Part shown: positions 49,101-56,446 of the stretch, one piece after another | Position numbering within the stretch: position 1 is the stretch's first letter | How the letters are laid out: each line of letters opens with the position of its first letter | Source of the DNA: Eutreptiella sp. 'Long Island Sound 2002' | Lineage: Eukaryota > Euglenozoa > Euglenophyceae > Eutreptiales > Eutreptiaceae | DNA length: 64,000 nucleotides | Direction: 5' to 3' | Assembly: GCA_964036045.1 (NCBI GenBank) | Contig: OZ038391.1 | Coordinates: 36,989,833-37,053,832, forward strand | Program-made: the position numbers and the translations under genes | Notes under the pieces: model-generated | The model's database searches: none | The model's input: only the letters and a program-made list of their open reading frames with translations | Told to the model about the DNA's origin: nothing

Positions 49101-51772
49101 TTTTGTGGGCTTAGGGGGGGGTATACCGGGAGTTTTGTGGGCTTAGGGGGGGGTATGCCGCAAATTTTGGGGGCTTAGGGGGGGGTATGCCGGAACTTTT
49201 GGGGGCTTGGGGGGGTATGCCAGAACTTTTGTGGGCTCAAAGAGGGGGATGCTGGGATTTTTGTGGGCTCACGGGGGGGTATGCCGGAACTTTTGGGGGC
49301 TCAGTGGGGGGTATGTCGGAACTTTTGTGGGCTCACGGGGGGGGTATGCCGGAAGTTTTGTGGGCTCAGTGGGGGGGTATGTCGGAACTTTTGTGGGCTC
49401 ACGGGAGGGGTATGCCGGAACTTTTAGGGCCTCAGGGGAGCCATGCCAGAAGTTTTGGGGGCTTGGGGGGGGGGGATGCCGGATCTTTTGGGGGCTCAAC
49501 GGGGGTACGCCGGAACTTTTGGGGGCTTGGGGGGGGGGTATGCCGCAACTTTTGGGGGATCAGGGGGGGCCATGCCGGAAGCTTTGTGGGCTCACGAAGG
49601 GGCATGCCGGAACTTTTGCAGGCTCGGGGGGGGGTATGCCGGAACATTTGTGGGCTCAGGGGGGGGTATGCCAGAACTTTTGGGGGCTTAGCGAGGGGTG
49701 TGCCGGAATTTTTGGGGCCTGAAGGAGGGGGTACGCCGATACTTTTGGGGCTCAGGGGGGGGGTATGCCGGAACTTTTGTGGGCTCACGGGGGGGTATGC
49801 CGGAACTTTTCGGGGCTCAGGGAAGGGTATGTCGGAACTTTTGAGGGCTCAAGGGGGGGTATGCCGGAGCTTTTGTGAGCGCAGGGGGGGTATGCCGGAA
49901 CGTGTGGGGGCTCCGGGGGGGCTATGACGGAACTTTTGTGGGCTCACGGGGGGGTATGCCGGAACTTTTGGGGGCTCAGGGGGGGGTATGTCGGAACTTT
50001 TGAGGGCTCAAGGGGGGGTATGCCGGAGCTTTTGTGGGCGCAAGGGGGGTATGCCGGAACTTGTGGGGGCTTCGGGGGGGCTATGCCGGAACTTTTGTGG
50101 GCTAGGGGTGGCTATGCCGGAACTATTGTGGGCTTACGGGGGGTATGCCGGAACTTTTGTGGGCTTAGGGGGAGGTATGCCACCCTTTTGTGGGCTTAGG
50201 GGGGGAGTATGCGGGAAGTTTTTGGGGGTTAGGGGGGAGTATGACGGAACTTTTGGGGGCTTTGGGGGGGTATGCCGGAAATTTTGTGGGCTTAGGGGGG
50301 GGGGTGCCGGAACTTTTGGGGGCTCAGGGGGGGGTATGTCGGAACATTTGTCGGCTCACGGGGGGTATGCCGGAACCTTTGGGGGCTTAGGGGGGGGTAT
50401 GCCGGAACTTTTGGGGGCTTAGGACCTTTTTGTGGGCATAGGGAGGGAGGGGTATGCCGAAACTGGTGTGGGCTCACGGGGGTCATGCCGGAACTTTTGG
50501 GGGCTCAGGGGGGGTATGTCGGAACTGGTGTGGGCTCACGGGGGGGTATGCCGGAACTTTTGGGGGATTAGGGGGGGGTATGCCGGAACTTTTGGGGGTT
50601 CAAGGGGGGGGTATGCCGGAAGTTTTGTGAGCTCACGGGGGGGTCATGCCGGAACTTTTGAGGGCTAAGGGGGGGGTATGCCGGAACTTTTGGGGGCTTA
50701 GGAGGGGAGTATGACGGAACTTTTGGGGGCTTAGGAAGGGACTATGACGGAACTTTTGGGGCCTCAGGGGGGGTATGCCGGAACGTTTGGGGGCTTGGGG
50801 GGGGGTATGCCGGAACTTTTGGGGGATTAGGGGGGGGTATGCCGGAACTTTTGGGGGCTCAGGGGGGGGGTATGCCGGAAGTTTTGTGAGCTCACGGGGG
50901 GGGCCTGCCGGAACTTTTGTGGGCTTAGGGAGGAGTATGCCGGAACTTTGGGGGGCTTAGGAGGGGAGTATGACGGAACTTTTGGGGGCTCAGGGGGGGG
51001 TATGCCGGAACTTTTGTGGGCTCAGGGGGGGGTATGCCGGAACTTTTGGGGGCTCAAGGGGGGGTATACCGGAACTTTTGGGGGCTCAAGGGGGGGTATG
51101 CCGGAACTTTTGGGGGCTTGGGGGGGATATGCCAGAACTTTTGTGGGCTTAGGGGGGCTATGCCGGAAATTTTGTGGGTATAGGGGGGGGTATGCCGGAA
51201 CTGCTGTGCGCTCAAGGGGGGTATGGCGGAACTTTTGGGGGCTGGCGGGGGGATGCCGGAACTTTTGGGGGCTCAGAGGGGGGTATGTCGGAACTTTTGG
51301 GGGCTCAAGGGGGGGTATGCCGGGGCTTTTGTGGGCGCAGGGGGGGGTATGCCGGAACTGGTGTGGGCTCAGGGGGGGCTATGCCGCAACTTTTGTGGGC
51401 TCAGGGGGGGGGTATGCCGGAACTATTGTGGGCTTAGGGGGGGGTATTCAGGACCTCTTGTGGGCTCAAGGGGGGTATGCCGGAACTATTGGGGGCTTGG
51501 GGGGGGGTATGCCGCAACTTTTGGGGGCTCATGGGGGGGTATGCCGGAACTTTTGGGGGGTTAGCAGGGGCCATGCCGGAAGGTTTGTGGCCTCACGGGG
51601 GGGCATGCCGGAACTTTTGGGGGCTCAGGGGGGGGGGTACGCGGCAACATTTGTGGGCTCAGAGGGGGTTATGCCGGAACTTTTGGGGGCTCAGAGAGGG
51701 GGTATTCCGGAACTTTTGGGGGCTCAAGGGGGGGGTATGCCGGAAATTTTGTGGGCTCAGGGGGGGGGTATG
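40151..51772 (+). repeat. Satellite array II
   Basis: The same ~31-bp family resumes in the same orientation after the insert. The first 700 bp (40150-41000) are somewhat more irregular, with truncated and G-rich monomers such as GGGATCGGGAAC and GTGTGTGTGCAGG, as often seen near array edges. Units with GGGGGCTTTGG are common from 41 to 49 kb. From about 49.2 kb, TATGTCGGAAC monomers become frequent. The array ends abruptly inside a monomer after TATG at 51772, at the junction with the retrotransposon. Confidence 0.97.
43000..49500 (+). repeat. Higher-order duplications in array II
   Basis: Rare units recur in order at two distances. At about 2.1 kb: GGTGGGTATGCCCG at 46215 and 48311 (offset 2096), and GCGCCCATGGGGGG at 46531 and 48629 (offset 2098). 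At about 4.5-4.8 kb: GGCTCGGAGGGGGGTATGAC at 44494 and 49013 (offset 4519), and CCTCAGGGGAGCCATGCC near 44652 and 49430. Shared motifs include GAAGTGTTGTGCGCTC and GGAACTTTTGGCGCTC units. Boundaries are approximate. Confidence 0.72.
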
Positions 51773-52241
51773 TAAGCTTCCAACCGAGATACGGGGTCGG
51801 CCGGCTGCAGGCTTGTGGGGACAAACACAAAATGCACCACCACAGGGCACCTGAACAACAGCAAGTTAACCTTGCGGAGGATCCACTGCTGGACCCACAA
51901 CCCAATAGACGCTCGTCCGCGCACGCCTTGGTAAATGGCCCCCGCATTATCCAGGAAGAGAGTGACCCCCCCCCCCCCCAACCCATGTGACAGGCCAACC
52001 TCACAGCCGTCCACACCCCCCAAAGCTCGGCCATCTGCTGATTCACTCTGCGTGCTCGGGAACCCAAAGAAAATTTCGTGCCCAACCACTCCACACGGGT
52101 GCCCGGCTTAGGAGAGAAAAGTCCCACCCTATAACCCTCCTCCCCCCGTAAAGAGTCCCACGCCGCGTCCACGAAAAGGTTAGGGTAGACCAATACCGGA
52201 TGGTCGTACCCCATCCCACACAGGGGCCAGCACCCCCCCAA
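51757..52241 (-). pseudogene. RNase H domain of the retrotransposon, frameshifted
   Basis: Ribonuclease H domain that would degrade the RNA strand during reverse transcription. Four acidic positions typical of retroviral-type RNase H can be seen on the minus strand: FVDAAWD (Asp codon at 52167-52169), MAEL (Glu at 52026-52028), LFLDNAGA (Asp at 51949-51951) and ADPVSRL (Asp at 51796-51798). The first two lie in one frame and the last two in another. The shift falls near the C-run at about 51966-51980 (minus-strand G-run). The final frame continues through EAYIPPP into satellite, so the natural C-terminus and everything 3' of it are missing or the element ended here. The ADP-x-SR ending resembles RNase H domains of DIRS-like and other retroelements. 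The domain call is solid; the frameshift could be a sequencing error. Confidence 0.82.
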
Positions 52242-53110
52242 GCTTGCCGAACCCCAGGCCAGGTATCACCCCCCCCAGCGTCCACCCAAGCGTGCCCCCA
52301 GCAGGCCGCCACGGCAGCATGACATGCCCAATGAGCTGGGCCAGGGCCTCTCTCACGCCTGCAGGCGACCCATCGCAGCGCTCGCTACCCCACACCACCC
52401 ACGCAAGGGAGCCCGCAGCCATCGGCCCCAACCCCGTACGCGGCTGCATTGCCCATTGCAGCGATCCCATAAAGGACTGCAAACTACGCTGGGTATACGG
52501 CGCAACGCTGAGTCTCAGCCAAGCCAGGACCAATTTCGCCAGCGAGAACTGCCAGTTGGTGATGGCCCCCCCCTCCACGTCAAAAAAATTGTCCAAGGAA
52601 TGAAGCGACTCAGTCGGCTCCAAAGTGCTCTTAGGGCTGACGAGGAACTTGGCCTCCCGTAACCTCGCCGCCACCCTCCCCGTCACATCGCGCAACCTAG
52701 CCCTATCCCTTGCAACTAACAAAAAAATCATCCAAATCATGGATCAGTAAAATGTCGGGCGGGATGAGGTCCCGGACCAAAGAACCCAACAACTGCTGGC
52801 AAATAACTGGCAAGTACTTCCAGCCAAAAGGGAGCCTCTTCATGTCCCACAACTTCCCCCCGAACCTAAACCTAAACATCCCCTCAGACCCAGCCGGAAG
52901 TAAAAAGCTCCAAAAAGCGTTTGAGAGGTCCACGTGCGTCAAGCATAAGTCCCACCCCCCGTATACCTGCAACCACTCACCCAAAGCCGTCCAGGAAGCC
53001 AAATTAAAATGGGGTGGCGGCTCAGGGTCCGCCGCGTTCCCCGGGGTGCAATCCAGAATCATGGATGCTTTGATATTGTTCTTGGGGATAACAAAAGGGT
53101 ACAATTGGGC
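52180..53110 (-). pseudogene. Reverse transcriptase domain, frameshifted, motif C altered
   Basis: RNA-dependent DNA polymerase core. Visible motifs in order: LYPFVIPK and ILDCTPGN (fingers), HVDLSNAFWSF (motif A, catalytic Asp codon at 52928-52930), MKRLPFGW (motif B region) and LLIHDLDDFF (motif C at about 52727-52750). The usual Tyr of YxDD is Asp here (GAT on the minus strand, one base from TAT), while both catalytic Asp are kept. After FFVSCKG the frame stops; a second frame opens across the A7 run at 52721-52727 (minus T7) and carries FLVSPKSTLEPTE and a connection-like helix region to about 52180. A further shift near 53092 joins the upstream Cys-rich frame. The sequence follows the FRF-LPFG pattern of DIRS- and retrovirus-like RTs rather than LINE RTs. 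As sequenced it cannot be active. Confidence 0.85.
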
Positions 53111-53921
53111 GCTCCCCGATCCCCCTGCCCCACGTGGACCTCGGCGAACACCCCCTGGTCCTTCAGGACCTCCAGCATCACCTCCGTCTCTGGGCTCGGG
53201 CAACCCTTCCGTTCCGGCAGCTGCACCCCGCGAAGGCGCTCGGGGAGACTCGCCGGGACGAGCTCGTCCCACAGATCTCGCGGAATGGGGCACGCACCCA
53301 TTTCCCCCAACCCTCGGCGCAAAATCTCATCTGAACTAGTCGCCTTCTTGGGACGGGGGGACGTCCCCAGATGCGCCAGAGACTCGAAGGCGTCCTCAGT
53401 CATTTCCCCCAAGACCCCCAGGAGGCGGGTGACTATCTCCTCCGTCCCCCAATCCTCCGCTGCAGCGAAGACCCGCTCTGCCAACACAGTGCACCTACCC
53501 AGGAGCCGAAGTAGGTCGAGCCTGAGCCTTGGCGCCAGCCACAGTGCCACCCGCGCCAGCCTCCCCCAGGCACCTGGCCAGGGCCGGCCAGCCTGGGTCG
53601 GTTCGGGCCTCCCCCTCCACCTGAAAGCCCCGCCCCTGCCGCACTCCTGACACGACCAACAACCCCCCCGCTGGCCCGTCCTCCCCCCCCAGCCGCCCCT
53701 CCCACCTGCGCACGCGCCGCCCTCGGCCGACGCGCACCCCGGGCAGGAGCCACAAGCGGTCTCCTGCCCTCCCCGGGGAACCCCACACTGGCAGGGGGTT
53801 TGACCCCCCAACACCCCGGCGGGGCCTTGCCCCGACAACGAACCGTCCCCCCGCCCCATCCCCTGCTCCTCCCGCGGATCCTGTCTCCCTGTCCGAGGCG
53901 GAGGTCACGCAGATGGCCTCA
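53059..53921 (-). pseudogene. Cys-rich region preceding RT
   Basis: Minus-strand frame starting near 53859 and remaining open to 53059. Residues 23-73 hold nine Cys: C-x-C-x10-C-x2-C-x2-C, a further Cys, then C-x2-C-x2-C (codons between about 53793 and 53641). This suggests one or two zinc-binding knuckles, though it matches no single named motif I can assign. Residues 88-165 look helical. Then comes IPRDLWDELVPASLPERL, a pre-RT segment, and the frame leads towards the RT fingers but shifts near 53092 at a short T-run. It is therefore probably the N-terminal part of the Pol protein. Its upstream end is hidden by the gap. The DNA is very GC-rich, like the rest of the element. Confidence 0.6.
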
Positions 53922-54121
53922 NNNNNNNNNNNNNNNNNNNNNNNNNNNNNNNNNNNNNNNNNNNNNNNNNNNNNNNNNNNNNNNNNNNNNNNNNNNNNNN
54001 NNNNNNNNNNNNNNNNNNNNNNNNNNNNNNNNNNNNNNNNNNNNNNNNNNNNNNNNNNNNNNNNNNNNNNNNNNNNNNNNNNNNNNNNNNNNNNNNNNNN
54101 NNNNNNNNNNNNNNNNNNNNN
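53922..54121. other. Assembly gap, 200 N
   Basis: Exactly 200 undetermined bases. The round number suggests a placeholder and not a measured length. It interrupts the tyrosine recombinase between its first catalytic Arg and the expected His-x-x-Arg and Tyr. Those would need roughly 400 bases after the Arg, more than the 114 known bases plus 200 N provide, so the gap is probably too short or the C-terminal part is lost. Confidence 0.98.
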
Positions 54122-54760
54122 TGTTTGCGTAAAAAACTCGCCCCAGGCCCTTGACCACTCCGACCACCGTCGCCACCTCCCAAGAGCCTTCTCCCCCCGA
54201 ATATCCGCCACCTTGATGGATGCGGCCTCACCAACCCGAAGGAAAGCAAACCAGGACAAGCACATGAGCGCCACCATGGGCCTCTCGCCCGGCTCCCCCC
54301 ACCCCTTTCTTGCCGGCTCCCGCAACACTCTGGGGAACATGTAAAATTGGAAACCTGGACCCCCTCCGCTCTTGGCAAGTCTCCTGTGAATCGGGGCAAC
54401 GGTGGGGGGGATGGATCCAAGCCATGTCCTCCGCAATCCGCACTGCCGCGATCGTCCCTCGCAAGGTGGACGCCGAGGCACCGTCCCTGGACTGCTGCAG
54501 CAGGTACCCAGAAAGGACCCCCCCCTTTCCCTTACCCGGACTTCCCATGGCGTACTTCCACTATTTCTCCAACGCCCCCCCCCCATCGTCGCGAAGTGCG
54601 GTCCGCAACGGAATGAACTGCCATTGCTTCCGGGCCGTCCCCCGGCTCCTGCGCTCGTGCCTCCCAGAGGCGACCCCAAGCGAAGCGGTACCCTTCCGCC
54701 CAGCACGTCTCCTCGCCGCCTGATCCCAACCCCGGCGCGCCCTCCTCCCCCCCGTCCACG
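54122..54760 (-). pseudogene. Tyrosine recombinase, N-terminal half
   Basis: Site-specific recombinase expected to integrate the element's DNA. One minus-strand frame from about 54548 holds a helical SAM-like core-binding segment (YLLQQSRDGASASTLRGTIA, then AVRIAEDMAW). Near the G7 run at 54405-54412 the homology shifts to a second frame with PTVAPIHRRLAKSGG and then MVALMCLSWFAFLRVGEAAS. The last is the box I signature around the first catalytic Arg (codon 54236-54238). The sequence ends at the gap, so the His-x-x-Arg and nucleophilic Tyr boxes are not seen. The LR-x-GE pattern after a hydrophobic helix is characteristic of phage-integrase-type recombinases, including those of DIRS-like elements and Cryptons. 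Position upstream of RT is unusual. Function in this copy is excluded by the shift and, as far as visible, the missing end. Confidence 0.72.
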
Positions 54761-54830
54761 GGATCCTCAGCAGCGGTTCAGCCGGTCCAATGGGGACAGT
54801 ACACCCTCCAATGGAGGGCCTGCTCCCTGC

Positions 54831-55112
54831 TCACCCCCCGCTGGATGCACCGCTGGCAGGGCTGCCTGGGCTAACCCGACAGAGGGACCCACTTGGGGTT
54901 GCTTCCCAATGTCTTAAAGCACAGCTCCCCTGGTGCAGTGCCACCTCCACCCCCCGATAAAACCCCGGCTGCGTAATAGCAACCCCACCCTCCCCCTCGC
55001 CCCCTGCCTGGGAGGACGTCCCCTGCCCACCCCCCCCCTCTTCGATCCCCCCCACTTGGTGCCATACTCCCGCTGGTTGCGCACCATGCCCACCGAGATG
55101 CCCTAGGCAAAC
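54831..55112 (-). pseudogene. Gag C-terminal or spacer remnant
   Basis: Minus-strand sequence between the Gag stop near 55113 and the recombinase. A frame from 55055 to 54831, the same frame as the main Gag ORF, reads Gly- and Ser-rich protein with TQPGFYRG. An alternative frame just after the stop reads GISVGMVRNQREYGTKWGG, which looks more protein-like. The Gag protein may therefore originally have continued here with a shift near 55106-55115. No domain is recognised. The interval 54707-54830 holds low-complexity Gly/Arg-rich frames only. Confidence 0.35.
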
Positions 55113-55349
55113 CTATCCCAGGGCGTCCCCCATCCCATCCCCATCCTCTAGATCCGACAACGTAATGTCGGCATCCACCCCCGCCCCCCCCTCCCCTCCC
55201 TCCACCCCCTCCATGCCCTCGTCCGCCCACTCCTCCCCCAACCCCCCCAACAACTCCCGCAGGAGTTTGCATTGCCCCGACATCCACCGGGGCAGATGCG
55301 GGGCCGCCTCCATCCTCGCCACATTCGCCGCCGTTATCGGCGGGATGGG

Positions 55350-55371
55350 CTCCTCCTCCTCCTCCTCCTCC
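55350..55371. repeat. (TCC)n microsatellite, encodes poly-Glu
   Basis: Seven or so TCC/CTC triplets on the plus strand read as a run of seven Glu on the minus strand, between the coiled coil and the PIPPIT segment of the Gag-like protein. Triplet periodicity keeps the frame, so length change here would not break the ORF. Confidence 0.85.
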
Positions 55372-55549
55372 TTCCCCTTCCCCTTGGAGCTCTTGAGCTC
55401 CTCCACCTCCTTCCGGAGGCCGCTAGTGCTGGCGGCCAGGAGCTGCAGCTGCTCCCCCTGCAGCCGCATCAACTCGATCATCTTCTCCAACGCCATCACA
55501 CCATTATCCCCCCCCAGCGCCCCCCCCTGTGCCCTAGCCTGTCCCTCCT

Positions 55550-55565
55550 CCCCCCCCCCCCCCCC
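55550..55565. repeat. C16 homopolymer (minus-strand G16)
   Basis: Sixteen consecutive C encode the poly-Gly run immediately after the ubiquitin-like fold of the Gag-like ORF. The frame shown is open through it, but its true length is uncertain in any sequencing technology, and a change by one base would end the ORF early. Confidence 0.8.
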
Positions 55566-56168
55566 AACTCCTCGGAAACGGACCTGGATATGGTCGTCCT
55601 CGAACAGGTCCTCCTCCATGTCCCGTAGTACCTTCCCTCCCCTAACCAGCCACCACTCCCCTGCAGGTGCCCCCCATACACTGTGCACCGCCCGCTGCAG
55701 CTCGCCCATACCCCCCAACTATCGCTGGCACCAACCCCCTGGTCCCTGCAACCACACCCTGACCAGAGGTCGCGGACCCCCGCAGCAGCTCGGAAGCCCT
55801 TCCAGGTGAGGCCCGGCGCATCCACCCCCCTCGGCTACGGCAGAATGTCCACCGGTGTGGTTGTTTAAGGGGCCGTCAGGGTAGTTTCCGCGCCTCGCCC
55901 CTGCCCTTCGGGCCCCATCCCCGCCTTGGGCGCCCGGACCACTGGTCCCTTCCCCGCCATCCCCGCGCCCCTCGCCGTAATCGCATCCCGTGTTCTCTCG
56001 CTGCTCGTCCTGGGCCCCGGCCTCCCTCCGCGCCTCCACGGCCGTCTGCCCACCCTCCCCGGCTCCGCCCCTCCCCGCTCCGGCAGCCCCGACCGCTGCA
56101 TCTTCTGCGCTTCTTTCGTACTCGCCCTGGCTCACGGACTCGTCCCTATGAACCCCGCCTCCATCCAT

Positions 56169-56446
56169 CTCATTCCCGGATGAGGCGCGACCGAGACTGA
56201 ACACCGCTCCGCCGGTGAGACAAGAGCCCCACATCTAGCTCACCTCGATCCGGGACACCCCATGAGTGTCACGGGGTTCCCACTCTAGGCGGCAATCGCT
56301 GAGCCCCGGGTGTGGCCCATGGGTGACTCGATTCGCGGGCCGCAGCCCAAAGACATCCTGGACATACAAAGTCATAGGTTAGAAAAAAATGTCACCAAGC
56401 AGCAAAGGTCCCATAAGCACTCCAGGGAAAACAACAGTTCAGCGAG
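56169..56446 (-). other. 5' leader of the retrotransposon
   Basis: About 278 bp upstream of the Gag-like start on the minus strand, without long ORFs. It contains a TTTTTTTCTAAC tract followed by TATGTCCAG/G (near 56357-56392), which resembles a branch site and 3' splice acceptor, and CGAGGTGAGCT near 56240-56250, which resembles a 5' splice donor but lies downstream of the acceptor. I see no terminal repeat shared with the left end of the element. It may include the element's promoter. Confidence 0.45.

Larger units (their letters stand above)
55113..56168 (-). pseudogene. Gag-like protein with ubiquitin-like fold and coiled coil
   Basis: Structural protein candidate. A Met codon at 56168 begins a charged, Gly/Ala-rich N-terminus (DESVSQGEYERSAEDAA). 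At 55763 the frame enters VRVWLQG, is stopped by TAG at 55719-55721, and continues in the same frame with EWWLVRGGKVL, EEDLFEDDHIQVRFRG and a poly-Gly run ending near 55554. This spacing follows the ubiquitin fold: strand 1, helix, a hydrophobic L-x-x-G-K-x-L segment, then a final strand ending in R-G-x-GG. Next come a predicted coiled coil (MALEKMIELMRLQGEQLQLL to KEVEELKSS), a poly-Glu tract from a (TCC)n microsatellite, and an acidic C-terminus ending at 55113. The premature TAG and the G16 tract after the fold make this copy non-functional as read. The Gag role is inferred from position; the ubiquitin-like call is from pattern only. Confidence 0.55.
51773..56446 (-). mobile_element. Decayed tyrosine-recombinase retrotransposon
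   Basis: A 4.67-kb non-satellite island whose minus strand encodes, in order, a Gag-like protein, the N-terminal half of a tyrosine recombinase, [200-N gap], a Cys-rich segment, reverse transcriptase and RNase H. It is inserted within a satellite monomer: left flank ends TATG (51769-51772), right flank resumes TGCCAAACTGTCGGCTC (56447). Only TG can be duplicated, fitting recombinase-mediated integration without a target-site duplication. I see no inverted or direct terminal repeats, so one or both ends may be missing; the RNase H frame runs straight into satellite. The Gag-YR-RT-RH order matches that described for trypanosome VIPER elements. DIRS, PAT and Ngaro have YR last. The gap leaves open that two copies were joined in assembly. 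Confidence 0.8.

Noticed and set aside
52244-52603. Plus-strand ORFs across the retrotransposon
   Set aside because: They are antisense shadows of the RT and RNase H frames, which hold all recognisable motifs on the minus strand.
51773-56446. Endogenous retrovirus
   Set aside because: No LTRs, protease, envelope or DDE integrase were seen, and a tyrosine-recombinase box is present.
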